64,000 nt of DNA from Sphingomonas leidyi (lineage in GTDB: Bacteria > Pseudomonadota > Alphaproteobacteria > Sphingomonadales > Sphingomonadaceae). Shown in pieces: positions 54,968-63,938 of this stretch. Numbering within the stretch: the first letter of the stretch is position 1; every line of letters starts with the position of its first letter. The position numbers and the translations under genes were made by a program. The notes under the pieces are model-generated. The model was not told where the DNA came from, searched no databases, and saw only the letters and a program-made list of their open reading frames with translations. The stretch lies in assembly GCF_011761945.1 (NCBI RefSeq), contig NZ_JAASQV010000001.1, positions 930,001-994,000 of the forward strand, given 5' to 3'.

Positions 54968-55693
54968 CTATGTCGCGTCGTGGAAGATGATCCCCAGGGT
55001 GTGGCGCGTGCCGGACCGCACGCGGCTCACGCCATGGCGCAGATTGACGCGATACGTGCCCCTCGTGCCTTGTACCGGGCGATGATGGACGGCGAATGCG
55101 ACGGCATCGCCTTGTCGCAGCGGAACTATCTCGGCCCGGCTCTGCATGCGCGGCCGCTGCTCGGTCAGCACGAACTCGCCCCCGGTGAAATCCACTCCCG
55201 GCTCGGAAAGCAGGATCGCCACCTGGATCGGAAAGACGTGCGCGCCATAGAGATCCTGGTGGAGGCAGTTATAGTCGCCGGGGCCATATTGCAGGAGGAG
55301 CGGCGTCGGCCGACGCTGGCCAGCCGCATGGCATCGTTCGAGAAAGGATGCATGGTCGGCGGGATATCGCACGTCGATGCCCATACGGTCGTTCCACGCA
55401 TTGGCGAGGTCCGCCAGGCGCGGATATAGCGCCGCGCGCAATTCGCCGACGAGATCGGGCAGCGGGTAGCGGAAGTAGCGATACTCGCCCTTGCCAAACC
55501 CGTGCCGGGCCATGTGCACCTGGCTTCGAAAGCGGCTCTCGTCGGAATAGGATGCCGCGATCGCGCGGCACGCTCCCGGGGCGAGCAGCCCGGGCAATAT
55601 CGCCGAACCCTGGCCGTCCAGCTCCCGGGTAGCGGCCGGCCAATCATGGCCGGCGACCCGCGCCGCCATATTCTCCAAGGTCGTCAGGGTCAT
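54968..55693 (-). CDS. 2-oxoglutarate/Fe(II)-dependent oxygenase
   Basis: Dioxygenase of 241 residues, prolyl-4-hydroxylase-like. The iron ligands are HQD (in NCLHQDLYGAHVFPIQ) and a distal His in the VNLRHGVSRVRSGTRHTLG segment, whose Arg can bind 2-oxoglutarate. It belongs to the bacterial group often found beside alkB and ada in DNA-alkylation repair loci, and here alkB lies 104 bases upstream on the same strand. AGGAG precedes ATG 55693. The substrate is unknown; nucleic acid or protein oxidation are both possible. Confidence 0.85.
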   Translation of the reverse strand: MTLTTLENMAARVAGHDWPAATRELDGQGSAILPGLLAPGACRAIAASYSDESRFRSQVHMARHGFGKGEYRYFRYPLPDLVGELRAALYPRLADLANAWNDRMGIDVRYPADHASFLERCHAAGQRRPTPLLLQYGPGDYNCLHQDLYGAHVFPIQVAILLSEPGVDFTGGEFVLTEQRPRMQSRAEIVPLRQGDAVAFAVHHRPVQGTRGTYRVNLRHGVSRVRSGTRHTLGIIFHDAT

Positions 55694-55797
55694 GGCATGC
55701 GCTCCTTGTGGTGCCTCGGGAGCATCGATATCGGGCGCTCAGGCTTGCCGAACTCCGGTCCTTGCTCTCGAACCTGCGACAATGGGTTCGATCGCGT

Positions 55798-56448
55798 TCA
55801 GCGGGCGCGTCGGAAGGTCAGGTTGATGCGCTGCCGGCCCAACTGGTCGTGGAAGCCGTCCTTCAGCTCCGCCACGCCGTGGAAGCGAAGGCGCGCCGGC
55901 CCGCCCCAGACGACGACGTCGCCATGATGCAGGGCGAACTTGCGTACCGGATCGTTGCGCCTGATCCCCCCGAACCGGAAGATGGCGGGCAGCCCGAGCG
56001 AAACCGAGACGATCGGTTGCGCGAAGTCCCGCTCGTTCCGGTCCTGATGCAGCGACAGGCGCGCGCCGGGCACATAGCGATTGATCAGGCACGCGTCCGG
56101 CCGGAATTGCGCATGGCCGGCCTGTATCGCCGCCAGTTCCGCCAGCGCCGCGAAGCATTCGGGCATCTCCGGCCATGGCTTGCGGGTTTCCGGGTCGATC
56201 GCGTCGTAGCGATAGCCGCTCCGATCGCTGACCCACCCGGCCGCGCCGCAGTTGGTCGTGGCGACCGACATGGCATGGCCGCCCGCCGTGACCATGTGCC
56301 GGAAGGGCGAAATGGCGGCGATGCCATGGATCGCCTCGATCAGCGCCGACGCGAACGGCAGTGCCAGTCCGCGCAGGAGCATCGCACCATCGGCAAGGGC
56401 TTCGCGTGCGGGTTCCTCCGCGAGCAGCGGAGTGAACAGGTCAGCCAT
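55798..56448 (-). CDS. alkB: Alkylated DNA repair dioxygenase AlkB
   Basis: Fe(II)/2-oxoglutarate enzyme of 216 residues that oxidatively removes methyl groups from 1-methyladenine and 3-methylcytosine. Visible blocks are MSVATTNCGAAGWVSDRSGYRY, LINRYVPGARLSLHQDRNE (HQD iron ligands), VSLGLPAIFRFGG, the second His in LRFHGV and the C-terminal RINLTFR Arg that binds 2-oxoglutarate. GGAAAGA precedes ATG 56448. Its neighbour at 54968 is a second oxygenase. No ada gene is in the window. Confidence 0.94.
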   Translation of the reverse strand: MADLFTPLLAEEPAREALADGAMLLRGLALPFASALIEAIHGIAAISPFRHMVTAGGHAMSVATTNCGAAGWVSDRSGYRYDAIDPETRKPWPEMPECFAALAELAAIQAGHAQFRPDACLINRYVPGARLSLHQDRNERDFAQPIVSVSLGLPAIFRFGGIRRNDPVRKFALHHGDVVVWGGPARLRFHGVAELKDGFHDQLGRQRINLTFRRAR

Positions 56449-56517
56449 ATGCGCATCTTTCCGGCATCGCGAACGCCCTGCCGGCGGCGTCGATCCGCCG
56501 CACTCCGATCCTTGCCT

Positions 56518-57957
56518 TCAAATCGAGCCTGGGGCGCCTCGTCCCGCATCCCGATCGGCGTCGGAGGCGACGATCGATTTCTGGGCGAATTGCCATGCCT
56601 GCTTCCTGCGTGGCCTTGCCGGGCCGCTGGGGGCGATGGTGTCGGGGGGAGGGGGCACTGCCCGGAGCCTGACGACGCATCGCGTTCCATTCGGAGCGAG
56701 ATTGTCGATCTCGAGCGTGCCGCCGCAGGCCGTCATGATCCGCTCCACGATGGACAGTCCCAGGCCGGCGCTGTCGGTTCGATTGGCGCCCTCCTTTCGG
56801 TAGCGCTTGATCTGCTTGGCCACGATCTCGACGGTGAAGCCAGGGCCGTCATCCGCCACGACCATGCTGCCGTCCTGCTCGACCCGGACCGAAACCGTGC
56901 AGCCCGCGGGCGTGTGGCGAACGGCGTTGTCGATCAGGTTCGTCAACGCGATCTGCACCAGTCCGGTTATGCCTTCTACCCAGGCATGAACGCCGGTGGG
57001 CGCCGTGAAGTTGATATCGTGATCCCGGCGAAGCGCGAGCGGCGCCATCACGCTGACCACTTCGCCGGCAAGCGCCACGGGATCGAATATCTCGACCCTT
57101 GGATGGTGGCGGTCCACGATCGCCAGGTCCATCAGCTGCTGGACCACGCGATTGGCCCGCTCGACGCCCAACTGCACGGCGTCGCGTTCGGGAGAAGGGT
57201 CGAGCGCTTCGAGACGCAGCGAGATAAGCGCCAGCGGCGTACGCAATTCGTGAGCGACATTGCCGATGAACTCGCCCTGGAAACGATAGCCGGCTTCCAG
57301 GCGGTCGAGGGCGTTATTGGTGGCGTGCACCAGAGGAACGGCTTCGAGGGGAACGCTCGTCGGCTCCAGACGGCGACCGATATGGTCCAGGCCGATCGCA
57401 TCGGCCTGGCGGGCCATTCGCCGAAACCTGCCCGTCACGCGACCCAGGATGAGAAGCCCGATGATCAGCGAGGCGAACAGGGAGGCCGGAACGATCCAGC
57501 CGGAACGCTCGAGAAAGGTCGTGACCACATCGTCGACGATATGATTGGGAAAGGTTCGATCCTGCGCGACGACGATCCATTCCTGGCGCCCGGGCCGGGG
57601 GGCCGGGAGAGTCACCACGTCATAGCGACCATATTTGAAGAATATCGGCGTGTCGCCACGTTCGAGGTCGGCAAGGGGGATCGGAGGCAGGCCCGAACTG
57701 GACTCGAAGTCGAGGCCACCGGTATCGGTGACGCCGAGCCTGCCTTCGAAGGTGAAGCCGCCAGCCTGCGATCTTATGGGGCTGCCCGTTGCGATGATCA
57801 GAGCCTCATGCCTCAGCTTGTCCGCTACGAACTGATCGGCAGTCGTGCTCAGAAGATATCCGAGCAACATGGGCAGGAACACCGCCAGAAACAGCACGAG
57901 AACGACTTGAGACAGGAACAGCTGCCAGAACATCGATCTGGGGAAGTGAACCTTCAC
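56518..57957 (-). CDS. Sensor histidine kinase (QseC/TctE-like)
   Basis: Inner-membrane kinase of 479 residues with helices near 12-38 and 160-180, enclosing a periplasmic domain of about 120 residues. The cytoplasmic part has the H-box NVAHELRTPLALIS (His236) and an HATPase domain with NLIDNAVRHTPAG, VADDGPGF and DSAGLGLSIVERIM. Its C-terminal tail extends about 35 residues past the ATPase domain and is rich in Pro and Arg. The start is GTG 57957, overlapping the regulator stop (GTGA). alkB begins 69 bases after its stop. Confidence 0.92.
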   Translation of the reverse strand: MKVHFPRSMFWQLFLSQVVLVLFLAVFLPMLLGYLLSTTADQFVADKLRHEALIIATGSPIRSQAGGFTFEGRLGVTDTGGLDFESSSGLPPIPLADLERGDTPIFFKYGRYDVVTLPAPRPGRQEWIVVAQDRTFPNHIVDDVVTTFLERSGWIVPASLFASLIIGLLILGRVTGRFRRMARQADAIGLDHIGRRLEPTSVPLEAVPLVHATNNALDRLEAGYRFQGEFIGNVAHELRTPLALISLRLEALDPSPERDAVQLGVERANRVVQQLMDLAIVDRHHPRVEIFDPVALAGEVVSVMAPLALRRDHDINFTAPTGVHAWVEGITGLVQIALTNLIDNAVRHTPAGCTVSVRVEQDGSMVVADDGPGFTVEIVAKQIKRYRKEGANRTDSAGLGLSIVERIMTACGGTLEIDNLAPNGTRCVVRLRAVPPPPDTIAPSGPARPRRKQAWQFAQKSIVASDADRDAGRGAPGSI

Positions 57958-58625
57958 GAGTTCAGCAATATGTAGCCGATGCCGCGCACGGTCTTGAGCC
58001 TGACCTGTGCCGCAACGCTGTCCAGTTTTCGTCGGATCCGGTGGATATACACTTCCACTGCGTTCGAGCCCAGCATGTCCCCCGAGCCGAATAGCTGATC
58101 CTCGATGACGCGCTTGGAGAGGACATGGCCCGATCGACGCATCAGCAGCTCGAGCAGTTCGGCCTCGCGTTCCGAAAAATCGGCAGGCTCGCCTCCCACT
58201 CGCACTTCGCGGGTCCGGGTATCCAGCGACAGGTCTCCCACGGCGAGGAGATGTTCGACATAGCCGCCCTGCCGGCGGAGCACCGCGCAGATCCGCGCAT
58301 GCAGTTCGGGAAAGAGGAAGGGTTTGACGATATAGTCGTCGGCACCGCTATCCAGTCCCTGGACGCGCATCTCCCCCTCGCCGCGTGCGGTCAGCACGAG
58401 AATTGGTTCCATGCGCTTATAGGCGCGCAGGCGCCGCAACAGGGCAAGGCCGTTCTCGTCCGGGAGACCGAGATCGAGGACGATGGCCGCATAGTTGATG
58501 GTCTGGATCAGGAGCTCGGCATCGCCCGCGGTCCTGGCAAGGTCGCAACGCACGTCGCGCTTCGCAAATGCCGAAACCATCGCATGGGCGAGGTCCGCAT
58601 CATCTTCTACGATCAGCAAGCGCAT
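57954..58625 (-). CDS. OmpR-family response regulator
   Basis: Regulator of 223 residues with receiver acidic pair IVEDDADL, phospho-acceptor Asp51 (IVLDLGLPDENG), Lys in DDYIVKPF, and a winged-helix domain ending VEVYIHRIRRKLDSVA ... VRGIGYILLNS. It precedes and overlaps its kinase gene. Divergent, 502 bases away, is the short LuxR-type gene at 59128, a conceivable target. Confidence 0.94.
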   Translation of the reverse strand: MRLLIVEDDADLAHAMVSAFAKRDVRCDLARTAGDAELLIQTINYAAIVLDLGLPDENGLALLRRLRAYKRMEPILVLTARGEGEMRVQGLDSGADDYIVKPFLFPELHARICAVLRRQGGYVEHLLAVGDLSLDTRTREVRVGGEPADFSEREAELLELLMRRSGHVLSKRVIEDQLFGSGDMLGSNAVEVYIHRIRRKLDSVAAQVRLKTVRGIGYILLNS

Positions 58626-59127
58626 CTAACTCGCTCCGTCGCGGCCAGGGGCCGCATCTAGTCAGGATCCGTCTCCGAACATGTCGGGGGCAAAATGCCG
58701 TCAGGATCGCCGGTGAAGGTATCGGCGGGCGCGCGGTCGGTCGGAAGCGCCGGATCGGTATCCACGTGGCCGTGCTCGATCATCGCCTTCGCCACGGCTT
58801 TCATCTGTCCCATTGCCGGACAGGATGGCGTGTACCTCATGAGGACGACTATCGTAGCGTTGCGCCGCGTCGACAAGCGGCTTCGCGTGGTGACGGGGCG
58901 GCTGTCGCCCTCCGGAAAACTCCCTAGCCACATGGCTGCCCGGTGGGCCGGGATAGTGCGGAATTCCGCCATTCCCCGACCGTGTCCCCCGGAAAGGCCG
59001 CGCGGGGCCTGTGCGGATTTGAGACAGCGCCCAATCGGCCGACATATACCCGTAAGGTTGGAGTAAGCAGCCTCGCCCACGAGGGGCTGGCCGAGTTTCG
59101 GCATGGCTGGATCTTCAGGGAAGCACC
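58626..59127. other. Divergent intergenic region of 502 bases
   Basis: Between the response regulator (minus) and a LuxR-type gene (plus). No convincing gene: a 60-codon minus-strand frame (58658-58840) has no ribosome site. No clear palindrome or direct repeat stood out. Confidence 0.45.
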
Positions 59128-59406
59128 ATGCGCGAGGCCAGTATCGGAGAATGCACCATGGAAGAACGAGCGCATTCCTATGACCATCTCACTCCCCGCG
59201 AACTGCAGGTCCTCGATCTCGCCGCCGGCGGTTTCTGTGCGAAGGAAATCGCCAGACGGCTCGAGATCAGTCCGAAGACCGTGGATCGCCACGTCGAGAA
59301 CATTCGCCTGAAGCTTCGTGCCCGCAACCGCGCCCATATGATCCAGCTGGCGTTCCGGTTCGGTCTCCAAGGTCACCTCGACATTCCCTTCATCATCGCC
59401 GGTTGA
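59128..59406 (+). CDS. Short LuxR-type (HTH-only) regulator
   Basis: A 92-residue protein that is almost only a LuxR helix-turn-helix: LTPRELQVLDLAAGGFCAKE, IARRLEISPKTVDRHVENI, then LRARNRAHMIQLAFRFG. There is no receiver or autoinducer domain, as in GerE-like stand-alone regulators. ATG 59128 has AGGGAAG upstream and ATG 59158 has GGAGAA, so either start is possible. It converges on two genes for secreted proteins of unknown function and may control them. Confidence 0.85.
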   Translation: MREASIGECTMEERAHSYDHLTPRELQVLDLAAGGFCAKEIARRLEISPKTVDRHVENIRLKLRARNRAHMIQLAFRFGLQGHLDIPFIIAG

Positions 59407-59426
59407 GACAAGGCCCGTTGCCGCCC

Positions 59427-60095
59427 CTATTGCTGGGGCAGCGGCGGCGGCGGCGGCGGAAGCATGCCCTTGGGCGCTTGCGGCGCGAAGGCGTTCGTGC
59501 GTGCCAGGCGCGCGGCTTCCTCGTGGATCGCCGCCTGTACCGCCGGATTGTTCAGGTCCACCGGCCCGGCATTGGGGTTCCCGGGGATCGCGCGGCTGTT
59601 CGCGACGAGCATGGCCATGGGCGCCTTGCTGCCATCGGCGGCCCGATAGCGGCCGGGATCGGCGCCGGGGCATGTCGTGCCCGTGGCGGCGAAGAATGCA
59701 TCGGCGCTCTTGCGATCCTGGCACATCCGGGCGACCGCGACATTGTCGAAGCCCATCGCATGCCATGCCGCGGCATCGGACCTGCGCGTACAGCCTTCGT
59801 CGCTGCGGCCGAAATTGAGGTTGATTCCGATCGGCCCGCCCGCAATGCCGCCGCCCGTGCCGATGAGGCAGGGATTGGCGCCGGCGAAATAGCTGCCCTG
59901 GACGCTCGGGGTGGTCCACTCATGCCCGCTATAGGTGACGGTCTCGTGGGCCGGAGCCTCGCTGACCGGACCGGTGATCGCCTCGACGGTCACCGCACTG
60001 TTGGTCGTGGCGGTATCCGACGTGTTCTGCTGGGCGTTGGCGGCTGTGGCACTGACCATCAGGACGAGGGTCGCCGCGACTGCTAGGTGCTTCAT
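59427..60095 (-). CDS. Secreted protein of unknown function with Pro-rich tail
   Basis: Exported protein of 222 residues. A clear signal peptide (VAATLVLMVSATAANAQ) is followed by a Thr/Val-rich stretch, then GSYFAGANPCLIGTGGGIAG, a segment with paired cysteines (EGCTRRSD, RMCQDRKS, TTCPGADPG), and a polyproline end (MLPPPPPPLPQQ). The NPCLIGTGGG ... DEGCTRR ... MCQDRKSADAF pattern looks like a conserved envelope family but I cannot name it. AGGAG precedes ATG 60095. Together with the Gly/Ser-rich protein 61 bases upstream it seems to form a two-gene operon. Confidence 0.75.
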   Translation of the reverse strand: MKHLAVAATLVLMVSATAANAQQNTSDTATTNSAVTVEAITGPVSEAPAHETVTYSGHEWTTPSVQGSYFAGANPCLIGTGGGIAGGPIGINLNFGRSDEGCTRRSDAAAWHAMGFDNVAVARMCQDRKSADAFFAATGTTCPGADPGRYRAADGSKAPMAMLVANSRAIPGNPNAGPVDLNNPAVQAAIHEEAARLARTNAFAPQAPKGMLPPPPPPLPQQ

Positions 60096-60156
60096 GATCG
60101 AACTCCTGAACGGAAAGGGAGGCGGGACGGCGGCTGCCGCCCCGCCTGTAAGCCTC

Positions 60157-60732
60157 CTATTCGACGGTCCAGCCGAGCGAGCCGAACCCGAACCCCACCA
60201 GTCCCACTGCTCCTGCGGCGTTCCAGTCGATGCTCGCTGCATTCACGTTGGTGGTGTTGGACGCATTGAAGTTGGCGGTGAACTTGTAGTCGCCGGCGCT
60301 CTCGCCGAAGTTCATCACCTGCATGTTCAACGCGGCGTTTCCGTGCGTCAGGCCGCCATAGACGCCGGCATTGTAGCTGTTGCTGGTGATCGATCCGACG
60401 CCCGAGGGGCTCACGCTGGAGCTGATCGAGGTGCCGGCGTCACCGACTCCGCCGACCACCGCATAGCTGGTGCCGCCGGGCAGGCTGTTGATGTTCATCG
60501 TACCGCCGAAACCACTGCCGGACGACGCCGACAGCTCGTTGTTGATGGTTCCGCTGACTCCGCTGGTGCTGGTGCTGCTCAGCGAGTCGGTATTGATGCC
60601 GCCATTGGTGAAACCGCCGACACCCACGCCGATACCTCCGCCGATGTTGCCGGAGCCCGACGATTGGGCGAGGGCCGGAGCGGCCGTGAGTACCGCCAGG
60701 GCTGCTGCGCCGATTGCAATAATCTTCATCAT
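60157..60732 (-). CDS. Secreted Gly/Ser/Asn-rich protein of unknown function
   Basis: Exported protein of 191 residues with a signal peptide (AIGAAALAVLTAAPALAQ). The mature chain is dominated by Gly, Ser, Thr and Asn (NIGGGIGVGVGGFTNGG, then SSTSTSGVSGTINNELSAS), with no cysteine and few charges, a composition typical of surface adhesins or amyloid-like fibres. AGGAG precedes ATG 60732 (ATGATG). First gene of the pair with 59427. A curlin-like role is a guess only; no curli repeat is evident. Confidence 0.75.
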   Translation of the reverse strand: MMKIIAIGAAALAVLTAAPALAQSSGSGNIGGGIGVGVGGFTNGGINTDSLSSTSTSGVSGTINNELSASSGSGFGGTMNINSLPGGTSYAVVGGVGDAGTSISSSVSPSGVGSITSNSYNAGVYGGLTHGNAALNMQVMNFGESAGDYKFTANFNASNTTNVNAASIDWNAAGAVGLVGFGFGSLGWTVE

Positions 60733-60987
60733 ACATCTCCTACCGTCCCAGCGACTGCTGGTGGCCGGATTAGGACATGGGGGCAGGCTTACAGCTATCC
60801 GGCGGAACCCGCCCGATGCCTTCCGCCTTACAGCGCTCCAACATGCTAGGCCGTGGGGGATTTCCCGGGGGGCGTTAGCCGTGCGGAGGCGTTGCCGCGA
60901 AGGAAACATGTTTCCTTACAGCGGGATAGCGGTCGATCGTCTGCAAATCGATTCAGGGCCGGAAGGCGCCTCGGCGCCCGTCGGCGG

Positions 60988-62076
60988 TCAATCGAGCGGG
61001 GGCAGACCATCCATGATCGCAGTCAGCGCGAGTGCGTTCTCGCGTTCCATCGCGCTGTGCCCCGCATTCGTCACCACGAAGGTCGCGGGTTCGGTGCCCG
61101 CTTCCCGCAAGGCGGCGGCCAGCCGCGAGGCCTGGGTCAGCGGGCAGACCAGGTCGAACCTCCCATGGACGATATGCACCGGGATGCTCGCCAGCGTGGC
61201 AGCGTTGCGGACGAGGTGGTCCGGTTCCAGGAACAGCCCGTTGGCGAAATAATGCGCTTCGATCTGCGCGAAGCACAGGGCGAACACATCCTCGCCGAAC
61301 TTCCCGCTGTCGTCGACGTCGGGGATCGCATTGGAGATGGTGCCTTCCCAGATCGACCATGCCAGCGCCGCCGCCAATTGCCGCTCGCGCTCCTGCTTCG
61401 TCGACGGCACTCGGTCGAAGATCGCCTTATAGGCCTTCATCACGTCGCCGCGCTCGGCAGGGGCGATCGGGGCCAGGAACCGGCGCCACGCTTCGGGATA
61501 GCTGACATAGGCGCCCGGCGCGGTGAGGGCGAACGGAGCATCCTCGAACGTCGCCGCATTGCCCTGATACATGAAGTCGAGATCCTCCGCCGCGCCCAGG
61601 AAGATGCCGCGCAGGATCAGGTTGGCGCAGTGATGGGGGTGGGCGATCGCATAGGCCATTGCCAGCGTGCTGCCCCAGCTTCCGCCGAACACGTGCATCC
61701 TTCCCTCGATGCCCAGCGCCGCGCGCAACCGGTTGATGTCCTCGATCAGATGCGGGGTCGCGTTGTTGGCGAGCGCGACCGCGGGGCCGGCGGATGCGAC
61801 GGTCGGCTCGCTCTTGCCGCAGCCGCGCTGGTCGAACAGGACGATCCGATAGCGTCCGGGATCGAAATAGCGCGCCATGACGGGCGCGCAGGCCCCACCC
61901 GGACCACCATGGAGCACGATGACCGGCTCGCCGGCCGGATTGCCATATTCCTCCCAATAGAGGCGATGATCGGGATCGTGATCGACCTGCAACAGCCCGC
62001 TCCTGCGGGGTTCGGCCGCCGGATAGCGCCATTCGTCGACGATCTTGCTGGTGCGCTGGAGCAGGGAGAAATCCAT
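60988..62076 (-). CDS. pip: Prolyl aminopeptidase
   Basis: Alpha/beta hydrolase of 362 residues that removes N-terminal proline from peptides. It shows YWEEYGNPAGEPVIVLHGGPGG, DQRGCGKSEP, the nucleophile elbow FGGSWGSTLAMAYA (GGSWGS), VHGRFDLVCPL (Asp) and TNAGHSAMERE (His), all in the family order. ATG 62076 is preceded by a weak GGGAAACGGA. It lies downstream of a dipeptide epimerase with 98 bases between, hinting at peptide recycling. Confidence 0.93.
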   Translation of the reverse strand: MDFSLLQRTSKIVDEWRYPAAEPRRSGLLQVDHDPDHRLYWEEYGNPAGEPVIVLHGGPGGACAPVMARYFDPGRYRIVLFDQRGCGKSEPTVASAGPAVALANNATPHLIEDINRLRAALGIEGRMHVFGGSWGSTLAMAYAIAHPHHCANLILRGIFLGAAEDLDFMYQGNAATFEDAPFALTAPGAYVSYPEAWRRFLAPIAPAERGDVMKAYKAIFDRVPSTKQERERQLAAALAWSIWEGTISNAIPDVDDSGKFGEDVFALCFAQIEAHYFANGLFLEPDHLVRNAATLASIPVHIVHGRFDLVCPLTQASRLAAALREAGTEPATFVVTNAGHSAMERENALALTAIMDGLPPLD

Positions 62077-62174
62077 ATCCGTTTCCCGTATGTGGGCGAT
62101 GCGCGGCGCCGGGCCGCATTCGGGCTGTATCCCGGGCAGGCGCACCGGCATAGCCGCCTGTCTCGCCGCGGTTG

Positions 62175-63173
62175 CTACGGTTCGCGTCGGCGCCCGCCGC
62201 CCCAAATCGCATCCGGGCAATGAATCAGGCCGTCGGCATAGCGGACGCCCGGCGTGCGATCCCGGGCGAGGAACGTGGGCCCGTCCAGGTCGCAAAGGTC
62301 GCATCGCTGGCCGAGGATGAAGGCGGGGGCTTGTGACCAGCTCGTGCCGGTCATGTTCCCGACCATGACGCCGAAGCCCATGCGGCGCGCATTGCGCTCC
62401 ATTTCGAGCGCGTGCGTAAGGCCGCCGCACTTGTCGAGCTTGATGTTGACGAGGTCGACCAGGCCGACCAGCCCCTCGAGATCGTCGCTGTCCTGGACGC
62501 TCTCGTCCGCCGCGATCGGGATGGCGCGGTCGACATGGCGCAGGTCCGCATCTCGCCCGATCGCGAAGGGCTGTTCGATCAGCGTCACGCCGGCCGCGCG
62601 CAATATCGGCATGATCGCATCGAGCCCATCCGGATCGAAGCCGCGGTTTCCATCGACGGCGATCGCGGCATCGGGGCGAGCCGCGCGCACCGCCCTGACC
62701 CGTTCCCCGTCCTCGCCATTGCCTTCCAGCTTCAGCTTGATCTGGCGCGCGTGCGCCATGCCCGCCGCCTTCCGCGCCATTTCCCCCGGCGAAGCGATGC
62801 CGATCGTGAAGACGGTGGGGAGCGACCGTGTCCCTGACAGGCCGGCGAGCTGCCATACCGGCTTTCCGGCATGGCCCGCCTCGATTTCCCAGAGCGCGGC
62901 GTCGAGCGCGTTTCGTGCGCCCCCGGCCGGCAGCAGGCGCTGAAGCGCGGCGCGATCGATGCCTTCCGCGAGTATCGGCGCGAGCCGCGTCACCTGCTCG
63001 ACGATCCGCGCCGAGGTGTCGCCCCGATAATAGACGCCGCATGCCTCGCCGCGGCCGATGACGCCGCGATCCTCGATCGTGACCACGGCGATCTCGGCAT
63101 GGGTGAACGTCTCGCCGGAGATGCGGAACGGCTCCGCCATCTCCCATTGTTCGGCTCGTGCATCCACTTTCAT
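62175..63173 (-). CDS. Dipeptide epimerase (L-Ala-D/L-Glu epimerase type)
   Basis: Enolase-superfamily enzyme of 332 residues. Catalytic elements are the KxK motif in QIKLKLEG, metal ligands in AVDGNRG, LIEQPF and ADESV, and the second lysine in VNIKLDKCGGL. This set is the signature of N-acyl/dipeptide epimerases, which convert L-Ala-D-Glu from murein to L-Ala-L-Glu for catabolism. GGGAGG precedes ATG 63173. With prolyl aminopeptidase next, and a D-amino-acid amidohydrolase on the other side of PaiB, the region fits recycling of D-amino-acid-containing peptides. Confidence 0.92.
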   Translation of the reverse strand: MKVDARAEQWEMAEPFRISGETFTHAEIAVVTIEDRGVIGRGEACGVYYRGDTSARIVEQVTRLAPILAEGIDRAALQRLLPAGGARNALDAALWEIEAGHAGKPVWQLAGLSGTRSLPTVFTIGIASPGEMARKAAGMAHARQIKLKLEGNGEDGERVRAVRAARPDAAIAVDGNRGFDPDGLDAIMPILRAAGVTLIEQPFAIGRDADLRHVDRAIPIAADESVQDSDDLEGLVGLVDLVNIKLDKCGGLTHALEMERNARRMGFGVMVGNMTGTSWSQAPAFILGQRCDLCDLDGPTFLARDRTPGVRYADGLIHCPDAIWGGGRRREP

Positions 63174-63323
63174 CGCGGTTCCTCCCTGCTGCCGGCATAG
63201 AGGCGCGGCGCGGGCCGGCTTTGCAGTCCGGCGCGCGGTTTCGCGAATTCGCGGGTCGGATTGCAAAGCGGGGCGCGGCGCGATGTGGCTGTCTCTCCGG
63301 CCTGGCATCCGGAGGAACATCGA

Positions 63324-63938
63324 GTGCATTCGCCTTTCGCGCCCCGTTCGCCGGAGGATGTCGCCACACTGCTGCGCACGTGCCCGCTGGCATGGCTGGT
63401 GAGCGTCGATCCAGCCGGCGAGGTACTGAGCAGCCAGCTGCCGCTGCTGACGCTGCCGCCGGAGGATGGCGGGATGCTGTTGCTGGGCCATATGGCGCGC
63501 ACGAACCCGCTGGTGGCGCGCCTCGGCGATCGGCCGCGTGCGGCGATCCTGTTCCAGGGGCCGAATGCCTATGTCTCGCCGAGTTGGTACGCCGATCGGG
63601 ATTCGGCGCCGACATGGATCTATGTGAACGCGACGCTCACCGCCGACATCGCCCTGCGCGAGGATCTGACCGATCGCGCGATCAACCTGCTGGTCCACCA
63701 GATGGAGCAGGGCCGCCCGGAGCGCTGGCGCGTGGCGGAGATCGCGCACCGCTACGCCGCGCTGCGCGATCGCGTGATCGGGTTCACGGCGACGATCCTG
63801 AAGGTCGATGCGCGGTTCAAGCTTGCCCAGGACGAACCGCCGCCGGTGGTCCGCGAGACGCTCGACCATCTGGGGGATGACGCGCTGATCCGCTGGGTGG
63901 AAACCATGAACGCCGATCGGCTGGAGGCGGAGGCGTGA
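63324..63938 (+). CDS. PaiB-like FMN-binding negative regulator family protein
   Basis: Protein of 204 residues of the PaiB/pyridoxamine-oxidase-like split-barrel family: SPFAPRSPEDVATLLRTCP at the N-terminus, QLPLLTLPPEDGGMLLLGHM and GPNAYVSPSWYADRDSAPTW in the middle. PaiB represses sporulation and protease genes in Bacillus, but many members are uncharacterised flavoproteins. GTG 63324 is used because GGAGG lies 8 bases before it. The stop overlaps the next gene (GTGA). Confidence 0.9.
   Translation: MHSPFAPRSPEDVATLLRTCPLAWLVSVDPAGEVLSSQLPLLTLPPEDGGMLLLGHMARTNPLVARLGDRPRAAILFQGPNAYVSPSWYADRDSAPTWIYVNATLTADIALREDLTDRAINLLVHQMEQGRPERWRVAEIAHRYAALRDRVIGFTATILKVDARFKLAQDEPPPVVRETLDHLGDDALIRWVETMNADRLEAEA

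Noticed and set aside
58658..58840. 60-codon minus-strand frame in the gap before the LuxR-type gene
   Set aside because: No ribosome site, no domain, and ordinary for random GC-rich sequence. Kept only as a note.
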